Positions 1 through 8,124 of a DNA stretch of 20,598 nucleotides are shown in pieces. This DNA is from Roseibacillus sp. (GTDB taxonomy: Bacteria; Verrucomicrobiota; Verrucomicrobiia; Verrucomicrobiales; Akkermansiaceae). A program made the position numbers and the translations under genes. The notes beneath the pieces were generated by a model. It ran no database searches. It had not been told where the DNA came from and saw only the letters and a program-made list of their open reading frames with translations. Position 1 is the stretch's first letter; every line of letters begins with the position of its first letter. Location: NCBI GenBank assembly GCA_002729275.1, contig PBTP01000031.1, positions 33,910 through 54,507 of the forward strand. The letters are read 5' to 3'.

Positions 1-1065
1 AATGGGAGCCAGTCCGGTGATCTTACGGAAGTCCTGGCCGAGATCTGCGGGGTGACGCCAGAGTGCGCCCTCCTTTCGAGTCCAGTCCGGATGTATATAG
101 GGTGCCCGTCGAGGTAGCTTGACGTAAGTCATGAAGCGGTTGGCATCATGAACTCCCTGGGAGTAATCAAAGACCAGACGCTGGTAGAGAAGGTGTGCCT
201 TCAGGGAATTGAAGGAGGGTCCAAGTTGAGAGGCAAACTTCCAAACACGTTCCAGATAGGATTTGCGAGCTTCTGGCTCAGTCGCTGGATTGACATCAGA
301 ACCGGGGCGTAGCTTGGCGAGGTAAGTATGAACATAGTTTACGTCGAGCAGGAGGCCCTTTCTCTCACCACGTAGTTCGTCGAGTTGGGCGATGGTGAGT
401 GCACGATGAATATTGAACTCGCCGAACCCTCGGCTCTCCGGGGTTTTAAGGTCCTCCAGAATCAGAGTAACCAGTTCAGGAAGGTCAGGGTTATTAGCGC
501 GACTGAGAAGATCACGTTTTTGAGTTCCGGTAAGGGCATGCTCGCTGGCAAGGAGGTCGAAGAATTCATCAGGATTGATGTTCTGCAGGGTGCGGGTGCC
601 CTGCAGGGCATCGGCGAGAAATTTTCCCCATGAAGTGTCTGCCTCTTTGAGGGTCGAGGAGAATTCCTGAGCTCTGGCCTTGCCTTCCTGTTGATGGTTA
701 AACTGCAGATTCAGTTCACGCTGAATATGCTCCAGTGATTTCTTCGGATCGCGAGAGTAATTGAGGAGGGCTTCCCGGTTAAGAATGAGATTGCGGAGGC
801 TAGACTTTGGGGAGCGTTTGAGCCACTGAGAGAGGACGTCAGCAAGTTGCCTCTCTTCTCTGGTGTTCTGGTAGTGAAGGGCGTGGTAGTAGTAGTAGTC
901 CTCGGTTCCTGGAATGAGTTTCCTGAGGGCGTCTTCACGATCTTTGGCCAGAGCAAAATCCTCGATAAAGCCGATCTCCTGCTGGGCGCCCACCGAGGCA
1001 ATTAGGGCTGCGAGAATAACTGGGATAAGGGCCGCAGGGTGGTTGAAGCGAGGTAGTTTGTTCAT
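1..1065 (-). CDS. Large exported protein of unknown function, N-terminal part (runs off the left edge)
   Basis: The minus strand is open without a stop from an ATG at 1065 to base 1, giving 355 residues with the C-terminus outside the window. The start is the only in-frame one: a TGA lies 17 codons upstream (1114-1116). The N-terminus is a typical signal peptide, with a basic MNKLPRF stretch, a hydrophobic core and a cleavage-like ASVGA-QQ at about residues 26-30, so the protein is probably periplasmic or outer-membrane associated. The mature part is charged and looks mostly helical. It has a tyrosine run (DYYYYHALHYQ, about residues 56-66), which resembles large TPR-like proteins of Verrucomicrobia and Planctomycetes; that resemblance is from memory, not a family assignment. 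I see no catalytic motif in the visible part. No Shine-Dalgarno sequence precedes the ATG. Reading frame and export are well supported; function is unknown. Confidence 0.85.
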   Translation of the reverse strand, partial: MNKLPRFNHPAALIPVILAALIASVGAQQEIGFIEDFALAKDREDALRKLIPGTEDYYYYHALHYQNTREERQLADVLSQWLKRSPKSSLRNLILNREALLNYSRDPKKSLEHIQRELNLQFNHQQEGKARAQEFSSTLKEADTSWGKFLADALQGTRTLQNINPDEFFDLLASEHALTGTQKRDLLSRANNPDLPELVTLILEDLKTPESRGFGEFNIHRALTIAQLDELRGERKGLLLDVNYVHTYLAKLRPGSDVNPATEPEARKSYLERVWKFASQLGPSFNSLKAHLLYQRLVFDYSQGVHDANRFMTYVKLPRRAPYIHPDWTRKEGALWRHPADLGQDFRKITGLAPI

Positions 1066-1224
1066 GAGCGTACCGAGGGTATCAAGATGGGGTGCACGTG
1101 ATGATGGGCGTGGTCAAGAGGGATGACCGCTAAGGAGAGAACACCTTCCCGGGATCTTTCTTAGAATTTTAACCCGGCACGCCACCCTGTATGCTCCAAT
1201 CGGGGGAGATCATCCTCAGGAATA

Positions 1225-1250
1225 GGCGAATAAAAGTCACTTTGTTCGCC
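1225..1250 (-). terminator. Hairpin after the small membrane-protein gene
   Basis: A 10-bp stem (GGCGAATAAA pairing with TTTGTTCGCC, one G-T pair) closes a 6-nt loop. It begins 12 nt beyond the stop codon of the minus-strand gene ending at 1263. Position and stem length suit a transcript end. The U-tract expected of an intrinsic terminator is weak, so it could also be a structural or regulatory element ahead of the next minus-strand gene. Confidence 0.4.
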
Positions 1251-1262
1251 GGTTCCCATTAG

Positions 1263-1628
1263 TCAGGACCCCGGATAGTAAAACTGACCAAGAGCCCCGG
1301 TTCTTTTGAACAGAGGGCGCCAGCAATAGCTCAGGGCCATCGATATGGCGGTAGGAAGGACTACGAGGAGAATCAGCAGAAAAGACTCAGGTATCCAATC
1401 GAGGGGTTGGCTCCTGGTAGAGCGGAGAAAGAGCGCAAATGAGGGGATAATAAAGAGAAGCAGTCCGGGCAGATTCAACAAGAACCAGGGAATGGCAGCT
1501 GTCCACCATAGCGGAGAGCCGCTGGATACCAGAATCATGACTGCCATGGCGGCTATGAACCGACATGCATTGAGATTCAAAAGGAGGCTGGAAACCCGTA
1601 ACATATGTGGGGTGAGACTCCCGCCCAA
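1263..1628 (-). CDS. Small multi-pass membrane protein, unrecognised
   Basis: This 121-codon frame lies 10 nt behind the stop of the S9 peptidase gene on the same strand, so the two are probably co-transcribed. The product has about three hydrophobic segments: residues about 24-36, about 41-70 (rich in Trp, Leu and Ile) and about 82-104. A short C-terminal tail ends near RTGALGQFYYPGS. I do not recognise a family. The start is uncertain. The TTG at 1628 has a strong AAGGAGGG directly against it, which is too close for normal use. The ATG at 1604 (residue 9) sits at a more usual start for the first hydrophobic segment but is far from that motif. The opposite-strand frame here is less plausible because this one has coherent membrane-protein composition. 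Confidence 0.6.
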   Translation of the reverse strand: MGGSLTPHMLRVSSLLLNLNACRFIAAMAVMILVSSGSPLWWTAAIPWFLLNLPGLLLFIIPSFALFLRSTRSQPLDWIPESFLLILLVVLPTAISMALSYCWRPLFKRTGALGQFYYPGS

Positions 1629-1638
1629 CCCTCCTTAT

Positions 1639-3741
1639 TCATTTCAATTCCGCCAGTTTAATAAGGAAAGCATGCTCCAACGCGGTATCACGGAAGCGGG
1701 CAAAGCGACCCGAGGCCCCTCCGTGGCCGGCCGTCATGTCAGTCTTGAGGAGGACGGGATTACTCCCGGTGGATCGGTGGCGGAGGCGGGCCGCCCATTT
1801 AGCTGGTTCCCAATACTGGACCTGGGAGTCGTGGAGCCCCGCTAGGATCAGAAGGGCCGGATAGTCAACTGCCGCAACATTGTCGTAGGGCGAATAAGAC
1901 AGCATGTAGTGGTAGGCTTCCTTCTCGGAGGGATTTCCCCACTCATCGTATTCGAAAGTGGTGAGAGGGATTGTGTCGTCGAGCATGGTGGTAACCACGT
2001 CTACGAAGGGAACATCTGCAATGAGACCCCGAAACATCTTGGGACGCATATTGGCTACGGCTCCGATGAGGAGCCCCCCCGCGCTACCGCCGCCTGCGAA
2101 CAATCGAGCCGGATCAGCATACTGTTCTCTGGAGAGATGCTCAGCGCAGTCAACAAAGTCCGTAAAGGTGTTTTTCTTTTTCATGAGCTTCCCATCCTCA
2201 TACCACCTGCGTCCATGTTCCTGTCCGCCGCGGACGTGGGCGATGGCATAAACGAATCCACGGTTGATCAGGCTCAACATAGTAGTCCGAAACCCAGCCG
2301 ACATGCTTGAGCCGTAGGAGCCGTAACCATAGAGATATAGGGGTGCAGTCCCGTCCCGCTTCACACTCTTATGGTATACCAGCGAGATGGGGATTTTCGT
2401 GCCATCCCCGGCAGGAGCATCCAACCGCTCGGTGCGGTATTCGTTACTGTTAAAGTCGCCCAGGACCTTTTGCCTCTTGAGAAGAGACTTTTCCCGTGTC
2501 CTCATGTTATAATCAAAGGTGCTGTCGGGAATTCGCATCGATTCAAAACTGAAACGGAGTGTTTCCGTGTCCATTTCAGCGTTTACCCCGAGTGATGCCG
2601 AGTAGGCGGGTTCCTCGAAGTCGACCTCATGCCATTGTCCCTCTGCATTACGGATGCGGATACGATTCAGGGCATTGTGCCGCTCCGTTACCACCAGGTA
2701 ATCCTGAAAGACCTCGACGCTGCTCAGGTAGACATCGTCACGCGAGGGAATGACTTCCTGCCAGTTTTTCTCGGCAGTGTCTTTTGCGGGGGTGCTCATC
2801 AGCCTGAAGTTGGGAGCCTCCTTGTTAGTGCGGATAAGAAACTGATCGCCAACGTGGTCGATGCTGTATTCCAGATTGCGCCGCCGGGGGTTGAAGATCC
2901 GCGGTTTCTCACCCGGTTGATCCGCCTCAATGAGGAGAAATTCGTCTGATAGAGTCTGGCTGGATCCAATTACTATAAAACGGCCTGACTTGGTCTTGTA
3001 GACGTAGCATCGGAAGGTTTCATCTTTCTCCTCAAAAACTAAGACATCATTCTGCACCGGAGATCCCAGAATGTGTCTGTAGACTTGGTAGGAGCGCAGG
3101 GTTTCGGGATCTTGACGGGTATAAAAGACCGTTTTGTTGTCATTGGCCCAAGCGTGGTTACCGGTCACGTTTTCCAGCTTGTCGGGAAGAATCTCTCCGG
3201 TTGTGAGGTTCTTGAATTGGAGGGTGTAGATGCGGCGGCCCCGGGTGTCGGTCGAAAAGGCAACAAGCTCTTCGTTACTGCTCAGTTCTCCTGTGCGGTG
3301 ACGGTAGAACTCATGCCCTTTGGCCATGAAGGGGATATCGAACATGATCTCTTCCTTGTCCGTTCCAACGCGCCGACGACACGAGAGGGGGTAGGAGTCG
3401 CCCTTGCGATAGCGTCGATAATACTCATAGTTTTTTTCCCGGTAGGGAACAGATGAGTCGTCCTGCACGATCCGTCCGACAATTTCATCGAATAGGACCT
3501 TCTGGAGGTCCTCTGTATCCCTGAGCATGCTGGAAGCATAGGCGTTCTCTTCCTTGAGGTAAGAGATGACAGCGGGATTATTCCGGTCCCTCAGCCAGTA
3601 ATATGGATCATCGCGGGTGTGACCATGGGGAGCAACCACCTGGTATGGGATGCGTTTGGCGCGGGGCGGAACGGGATCAGCCATTAGAAGGGAGGGGAGA
3701 AAGGAGCCGAGGATGAGGAGAAACCGACCGGCGGGGTTCAT
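1639..3741 (-). CDS. Exported oligopeptidase B-like serine peptidase (S9A prolyl oligopeptidase family)
   Basis: The 700-residue product has the S9A layout: a seven-bladed propeller region (about residues 90-430) followed by an alpha/beta-hydrolase domain. The catalytic triad reads as Ser553 in GGGSAGG, Asp638 in GLHDSQVQYWEP and His673 in TAGHGG. These have the same mutual spacing as Ser532, Asp617 and His652 of E. coli protease II (positions recalled), shifted by 21 residues. Family members cleave short peptides, mostly after Arg or Lys. The shift is explained by an N-terminal signal peptide (MNPAGRFLLILGSFLPSLLMADP), so this enzyme is probably periplasmic, whereas classical PtrB is cytosolic. 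The ATG at 3741 has no Shine-Dalgarno motif. The gene is divergent from the operon starting at 3839 and is followed closely by the small membrane-protein gene. Confidence in the family is high; exact specificity is inferred. Confidence 0.95.
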   Translation of the reverse strand: MNPAGRFLLILGSFLPSLLMADPVPPRAKRIPYQVVAPHGHTRDDPYYWLRDRNNPAVISYLKEENAYASSMLRDTEDLQKVLFDEIVGRIVQDDSSVPYREKNYEYYRRYRKGDSYPLSCRRRVGTDKEEIMFDIPFMAKGHEFYRHRTGELSSNEELVAFSTDTRGRRIYTLQFKNLTTGEILPDKLENVTGNHAWANDNKTVFYTRQDPETLRSYQVYRHILGSPVQNDVLVFEEKDETFRCYVYKTKSGRFIVIGSSQTLSDEFLLIEADQPGEKPRIFNPRRRNLEYSIDHVGDQFLIRTNKEAPNFRLMSTPAKDTAEKNWQEVIPSRDDVYLSSVEVFQDYLVVTERHNALNRIRIRNAEGQWHEVDFEEPAYSASLGVNAEMDTETLRFSFESMRIPDSTFDYNMRTREKSLLKRQKVLGDFNSNEYRTERLDAPAGDGTKIPISLVYHKSVKRDGTAPLYLYGYGSYGSSMSAGFRTTMLSLINRGFVYAIAHVRGGQEHGRRWYEDGKLMKKKNTFTDFVDCAEHLSREQYADPARLFAGGGSAGGLLIGAVANMRPKMFRGLIADVPFVDVVTTMLDDTIPLTTFEYDEWGNPSEKEAYHYMLSYSPYDNVAAVDYPALLILAGLHDSQVQYWEPAKWAARLRHRSTGSNPVLLKTDMTAGHGGASGRFARFRDTALEHAFLIKLAELK

Positions 3742-3838
3742 GGCTGGACTGTAACCCCGGGGTCAAGTGGCGGGATCGGAGGCTTGTTACCGGAGGACCA
3801 GAGCGCTAAGGGGAGGGCAACAATCTTGTCTTGAATCA

Positions 3839-4705
3839 ATGCCGAACCCTTGGACTGGAAAAGGAAACCCCTACACGAGGGAAGAAGTGATCGAGCGCCT
3901 CCAGGATACCCTGGGGCGGGGAGAACCCATTATCGCAGCAGGTGCGGGGACTGGGATCAGTGCCAAGTTTATTGAGAAAGGTGGGGCTGATCTTATCATC
4001 ATTTATAATTCCGGTCGTTTTCGGATGGCTGGGCATGGTTCTACGGCGGGACTAATGGCTTACGGGGATGCCAATGCCGTTGCGATGGAGATCGGAGAGT
4101 TCGAGGTTCTTCCCGTTGTGGAAGAGGTGCCGGTTATCTGTGGAGTCCATGGGAGCGACCCCCGGCGGCGGATGTGGCATTTTCTCGGTCAGGTTAAAGA
4201 GATGGGTTTCAGCGGGGTGAATAACTTTCCCACTCATTCGATCGTGGATGGAAAGTTCCGGCAGACTCTCGAAGAGACTGGGATGAGCGTGCGGAAGGAA
4301 GTTGAGATGGTTGGGTTAGCCCGCCGCATGGACCTTTTTTCCATCGTCTACGTTGGTTCGCCAGAGGAAGCCCGGGACATGGCAGAAGTTGGTGCCGATG
4401 CCATTATTGCTCATGTGGGGACGACCATCGGAGGGTCGATTGGAGTCGTGGAGGCGACCATGACGCTTGAAGATGCGGCGGCGCGGACCCAGGAAATTAT
4501 CGAGGCAGGGAAAACTGTAAGGGACGATGTGATCTACCTCAGTCATGGGGGTCCAATCTCCAAGCCCGAAGATGCCGCCTACATCAACGAGCATACTGAC
4601 GCGGTAGGGTTCGTGGGGGCCTCGAGTCTTGAGCGGATGGCAGTAGAAGACTCCCTCACCAGTCTCACGCGAGAGTTCAAGTCTATCCCAGTCAAGCGGA
4701 AGTAA
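3839..4705 (+). CDS. PEP-hydrolase-like TIM-barrel protein (PF09370 type)
   Basis: The 288-residue product matches the phosphoenolpyruvate-hydrolase-like TIM-barrel family. Recognisable stretches are AGAGTGISAKFIEKGGADL (about 34-52), IIIYNSGRFRMAGHGS (53-68), a GDANA turn (76-80), a VNNFPT strand (127-132), TLEETGMS (143-150), AHVGTTIGGS (191-200), LSHGGPI with the preceding strand (234-240) and VGFVGASSLER (256-266). The reaction is not established for most members despite the name. A GTG at 3767 would add 24 residues unlike the family, so the ATG at 3839 is preferred; neither has a well-placed Shine-Dalgarno motif. The gene is followed after 2 nt by a UPF0261 gene. In plant Tm-1 proteins these two domains form one polypeptide, in the opposite order, which supports a joint role. 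Confidence in family is high, in function low. Confidence 0.9.
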   Translation: MPNPWTGKGNPYTREEVIERLQDTLGRGEPIIAAGAGTGISAKFIEKGGADLIIIYNSGRFRMAGHGSTAGLMAYGDANAVAMEIGEFEVLPVVEEVPVICGVHGSDPRRRMWHFLGQVKEMGFSGVNNFPTHSIVDGKFRQTLEETGMSVRKEVEMVGLARRMDLFSIVYVGSPEEARDMAEVGADAIIAHVGTTIGGSIGVVEATMTLEDAAARTQEIIEAGKTVRDDVIYLSHGGPISKPEDAAYINEHTDAVGFVGASSLERMAVEDSLTSLTREFKSIPVKRK

Positions 4706-4707
4706 CC

Positions 4708-5928
4708 ATGTCGGCTATCGCGGTTCTCGGAACTCTTGATACCAAGAGCGCGGAGCATGCCTTCGTGGCGGAGCAGATTCGGTTGCGAGGGCATGAGGTC
4801 CTTTTTATTGATGTTGGGACCGGCAGCGACCCGGGAGTGAGACCAGGAGTGTCCCGTTTCGAAGTAGCGGAGGCGGGAGGAATTGATCTGCAGCCGGTTC
4901 TGGATAGGAAGGATCGGGGTGAATGTGTGGCTGCAATGACGAGTGCCGCTCCCATCCTGCTGGCACAACTGGTAGAAAATGGAATGATCGGGGGAGTGAT
5001 CTCACTCGGGGGAGGGGGAGGAACGGCCATTGCCACTGCAGCGATGAGGGCTCTCCCGATAGGATTTCCCAAGATCATGGTTTCTACCTTGGCGAGTGGA
5101 AATACCGCTCACTACGTAGGCACCCGGGATATTGTCATGATTCCCAGTATTGTAGATGTTTCGGGATTGAATTCGGTCTCCCGAACTGTCTTTACGCGGG
5201 CAGCGGGGGCGATCTCGGGAATGGTGGATAGCAAGGTCGATGTCAGTGATGCCCGTCCGATCATTGCTGCCAGCATGTTCGGCAATACCACCGATCTCGT
5301 CTCGATGGCTCGTGAGCAACTGGAATTAGCAGGGTATGAGGTGCTGGTCTTCCATGCCACTGGAACAGGGGGTAGAACTATGGAGGCTCTCATTGAGAGC
5401 GGGATGGTGGCTGGAATTCTCGATGTGACTACCACTGAATGGGCGGATGAAGTGGCTGGTGGAATGCTGACAGCCGGGTCCAGCCGTCTTGATGCTATGG
5501 CCAGGGCGGAAGTGCCTGCAGTCTTGGCGCCCGGATGTCTCGACATGATCAACTTTGGGGAGCGTGACACGGTGCCGAAGCAACTCGAGGGTCGCGCGAT
5601 CTACCAGCACAACCCTCAGGTTACCCTTGTGCGCACCAGTGTGGAGGAGTGTGACGAACTTGGCAGGATTCTGGCTCGGAAAGCCAACGCAAACAAAGCG
5701 CCAACCGCTATCCTGATACCGGCCAGGGGGATCAGTTTAATCAGTGCCCCCGGTGAGGCATTTCATGATTCTGCAGCCGACGCTGAGCTGTTCAAAGCGA
5801 TCCGCGAAGAGGCCGAGGTAGAGGTGCATACACTAGAGGTTGAGATCAACAGCGCGGAATTCTCCAATGCCTGTGTGCGAAAACTGCTGGAGCTGATGGA
5901 AGAGGGAGGCCCTCGCCCTTCAGCCTAG
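4708..5928 (+). CDS. UPF0261 / Tm-1-like ATP-binding domain protein
   Basis: The 406-residue product is a full-length UPF0261 (Tm-1-like) protein. It has the N-terminal GTLDTK motif (residues 8-13), FIDVGTGSDPG (33-43), a glycine-rich loop SLGGGGGTAIAT (99-110) and a second-domain TGTGGRTME motif (218-226). These glycine loops are the presumed nucleotide or phosphate-binding elements. The ATG lies 2 nt after the TAA of the TIM-barrel gene, so translation is probably coupled; GGAAG at the end of that gene may help initiation. The tomato homologue Tm-1 inhibits tobamovirus RNA replication through this N-terminal domain, but the role of the bacterial proteins is not known. Genomic neighbours here (DUF1080 and sulfatase) suggest metabolism rather than defence, which is inference only. 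Confidence 0.92.
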   Translation: MSAIAVLGTLDTKSAEHAFVAEQIRLRGHEVLFIDVGTGSDPGVRPGVSRFEVAEAGGIDLQPVLDRKDRGECVAAMTSAAPILLAQLVENGMIGGVISLGGGGGTAIATAAMRALPIGFPKIMVSTLASGNTAHYVGTRDIVMIPSIVDVSGLNSVSRTVFTRAAGAISGMVDSKVDVSDARPIIAASMFGNTTDLVSMAREQLELAGYEVLVFHATGTGGRTMEALIESGMVAGILDVTTTEWADEVAGGMLTAGSSRLDAMARAEVPAVLAPGCLDMINFGERDTVPKQLEGRAIYQHNPQVTLVRTSVEECDELGRILARKANANKAPTAILIPARGISLISAPGEAFHDSAADAELFKAIREEAEVEVHTLEVEINSAEFSNACVRKLLELMEEGGPRPSA

Positions 5929-5959
5929 GGACGGGCTCGTTCTGGACAGGCCTGCCGAT

Positions 5960-6646
5960 ATGTTCCAAAGTGGGGACATGATAAGGTTGGTAGCAGTTGT
6001 CGCCGGCACAATGTCCTTGGTTTTCCCGGTCGCCTCCGCTGATAACCATAAGGAAAGCAAGGCCGAGGTCCTCTTTGACGGAAAGACCCTGAAGAGATGG
6101 AATGTCAATAAGGGCGAGGAAAAGTGGTGGAAAGTGGCCGATGGTGCGATCGAGGGGGGATCGCTCGATGAGCATGTTCCCCACAACACTTTTTGCGTGT
6201 TTGATAAGTCCTACAAAGACTTCGAATTGAATTTGAAGTTCAAGATCACGCCAGTGAAGGGCGGGATTAATTCCGGCATTCAGATCCGAAGCCAGCGTAT
6301 CGCCAACCATCACGAGATGATTGGCTATCAAGCGGATGCAGCGAAGAACTACTGGGGAAAAATTTACGATGAATCACGGCGTCGGAAGGTCATCTCTAAA
6401 GTCCTTGATCCCGAGGCTCTCGCCAAGGCGGTGAAGGCAGATGGGTGGAATCATTACCGTATTATTTGTGAAGGTCCACGCATCCGCATGTGGCTCAATG
6501 ATGTCGCCTGCGCCGACTATACGGAGAAGGACCCCGAGATTCCGCTTGAGGGGTATATTGGTCTTCAAGTGCATGGTGGAGGAACTCTCACGGTGCGCTT
6601 CAAGGATATCGTGGCGAAGGATTTGTCCCCTTTGAAAGCGGAGTAG
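5960..6646 (+). CDS. Exported DUF1080 protein (3-keto-disaccharide hydrolase-like)
   Basis: The 228-residue product is a single DUF1080 (PF06439) domain behind a signal peptide with a VASA-DN cleavage-like site at about residue 27. Family hallmarks are VLFDGKTLKRWN (37-48), FELNLKFKITPVKGGINSGI (about 81-100), the GYQAD segment, GWNHYRI, and the terminal GYIGLQVHGGG strand followed by VRFKDI. The fold is concanavalin-like; characterised members cleave 3-keto-glycosides, and many others are uncharacterised. The ATG at 5960 is the longest start, with GGACAGG about 9 nt upstream. The ATG at 5978 gives a more ordinary signal peptide and is an equal candidate. The gene follows the UPF0261 gene by 31 nt and precedes the sulfatase by about 40 nt on the same strand, so one operon is likely. 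Periplasmic location is expected. Confidence 0.92.
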   Translation: MFQSGDMIRLVAVVAGTMSLVFPVASADNHKESKAEVLFDGKTLKRWNVNKGEEKWWKVADGAIEGGSLDEHVPHNTFCVFDKSYKDFELNLKFKITPVKGGINSGIQIRSQRIANHHEMIGYQADAAKNYWGKIYDESRRRKVISKVLDPEALAKAVKADGWNHYRIICEGPRIRMWLNDVACADYTEKDPEIPLEGYIGLQVHGGGTLTVRFKDIVAKDLSPLKAE

Positions 6647-6686
6647 GAATCAAAAGAGACGTGAGGGCTAATCTGAATTGTATTTG

Positions 6687-8063
6687 ATGAAAATATTTCT
6701 GCTGATCCTATTTTTAGCCGTTGGGAGTGGTGCGCCGGGTAAGGAGAAGCCGAATATCGTTGTGATTTTCATCGACGATATGGGCTATGGGGACATTGGC
6801 CCTTTTGGATCTCAGCTCAATGATACCCCTCACCTCGACCGGATGGCGGGCGAGGGGCGCAAGCTAACGTCATTTTATTCGGCAGCTCCGGTTTGCACCT
6901 CTGCGCGCGCGGCTCTCATGACCGGTTGTTACCCCGGGCGGGTCGGATTGGCAAAGGGTTCAGGGCATATTGTCCTTTTTCCTGGTGACCCGCATGGTCT
7001 GAATCCTGAGGAGTGGACCATGGCGGAAATGTTCAAGTCCGCGGGCTATGCCACGGGATGCTTTGGCAAGTGGCACCTGGGAGATCAGCCGGAATTTCTG
7101 CCAACGGCGCAGGGATTTGATGCCTACTTCGGCATTCCATACTCGAATGATATGTGGCCTGCTCTGCGGCGCTTTCAGTGCCCGGATCTTCCTGTTCTAC
7201 GAGATGCCAAGGTTGTTGATCTGGTCAAGACAATGGATGACCAGGCCAGGCTCTGCCAACGGTTCACGGACGAGGCGGTCAAGTTCATCAGGGGCAACCA
7301 GCAGAAGCCCTTTTTTGTGTATCTGCCTCACGCATTCGTGCACCACCCGAGGCTGGCTCGGCCCCAGTTCATGGAAAAGGCTGCGAATACCACGAAAGCC
7401 CAGATTGAGGAGGTAGACTGGAGCGTGGGTGAGATTCTCAAATGCCTTCGAGAGGCGAACCTGGCAGAGAATACAATGGTCTTATTTACGTCTGACAACG
7501 GAGGAGCCCGGGGGTGTGTCAATGCTCCCCTGCGAGGAGGGAAGGGCTCCGTGTGGGAAGGGGGGATGCGAGAGCCAACGGTGGTCTGGTGGCCAGGGAC
7601 TATTCCTGCAGGGACCAGTAGCGATGAAGTGATGAGCACAATGGATCTACTTCCAACCTTTGAAAAAATGGCGAAGGCTCCCCGCAGGAAAAATAGCCTG
7701 CCGATTGACGGGAAAGACATCTCTGAAATCCTCCTGGGCTGGGATGGAGCTAGGAGTCCGCACGAGTATTTCTTCTATCACCAGGCTGATAACCTGCGGG
7801 CCGTGCGCTCAGGCAGGTGGAAATGTTTTCAGGATGGGAGGCTCTATGATCTTGAGTCCGATATAGGGGAAAAGAGAGACGTCGCGCAGCAGCATTCAGA
7901 GGTGGTGAAGCGTCTGCAGAGGGCTATGAAAGATTTTGATGTGGAAATGAAGGCGGCTCTCCGCCCGGTGGGATTCGTAAAGGACTCGCGGACCCTAGTG
8001 CCACGTGCCGGGGTGGAGGGTGAGGAGGCCTACCTGCCGACCCTTTCGTTAAAGCGCAAGTAG
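6687..8063 (+). CDS. Exported type I sulfatase (arylsulfatase / GALNS-like)
   Basis: The product is 458 residues from the ATG at 6687, behind a signal peptide ([18 protein letters not shown]). An in-frame TTG at 6678 adds three residues and is less likely. Metal-binding Asp30-Asp31 lie in FIDDMGYGD. The formylglycine site is Cys70 in [13 protein letters not shown]. Other landmarks are Lys128 and His130 in GKWHLGD, a histidine-rich HAFVHHP at 215-221, Asp270-Asn271 in FTSDNGG and Lys286 in [10 protein letters not shown]. All these are expected in an active S1-family sulfatase. Position +2 after the Cys is Ser instead of the usual Pro or Ala. A separate formylglycine-generating enzyme is needed for maturation and none lies in this window. 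The enzyme would remove sulfate from a sugar or aryl substrate in the periplasm; substrate is unknown. It is the last gene of the probable operon 3839-8063. Confidence 0.95.
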   Translation: MKIFLLILFLAVGSGAPGKEKPNIVVIFIDDMGYGDIGPFGSQLNDTPHLDRMAGEGRKLTSFYSAAPVCTSARAALMTGCYPGRVGLAKGSGHIVLFPGDPHGLNPEEWTMAEMFKSAGYATGCFGKWHLGDQPEFLPTAQGFDAYFGIPYSNDMWPALRRFQCPDLPVLRDAKVVDLVKTMDDQARLCQRFTDEAVKFIRGNQQKPFFVYLPHAFVHHPRLARPQFMEKAANTTKAQIEEVDWSVGEILKCLREANLAENTMVLFTSDNGGARGCVNAPLRGGKGSVWEGGMREPTVVWWPGTIPAGTSSDEVMSTMDLLPTFEKMAKAPRRKNSLPIDGKDISEILLGWDGARSPHEYFFYHQADNLRAVRSGRWKCFQDGRLYDLESDIGEKRDVAQQHSEVVKRLQRAMKDFDVEMKAALRPVGFVKDSRTLVPRAGVEGEEAYLPTLSLKRK

Positions 8064-8124
8064 GGCATGGTTCCGTGGGGGCGCCTTTCCCGCAAGGATC
8101 TGAGGCGGAGGAGGGGGCGCTATC

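Noticed and set aside
886..897. GTA trinucleotide run as a phase-variable microsatellite
   Set aside because: Only four units, in frame, encoding a Tyr run inside the gene; too short to expect slippage.
1345..1845. 166-codon plus-strand open frame
   Set aside because: It lies opposite the small membrane-protein gene and the 3' end of the S9 peptidase; its composition is basic and unlike a folded protein, so it is a shadow frame.
3767..3838. Upstream GTG start for the TIM-barrel gene
   Set aside because: The added 24 residues do not resemble the family N-terminus, and the ATG at 3839 gives the expected start.
4708..5928. UPF0261 protein as part of an antiviral defence island
   Set aside because: Only the plant homologue suggests this; the neighbours are metabolic-type genes and no nuclease, toxin, helicase or mobile gene is present.
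8064..8124. GC-rich stretch between the convergent sulfatase and DUF218 genes as a terminator
   Set aside because: The possible stem needs several G-T pairs and a mismatch and has no U-tract on either strand.
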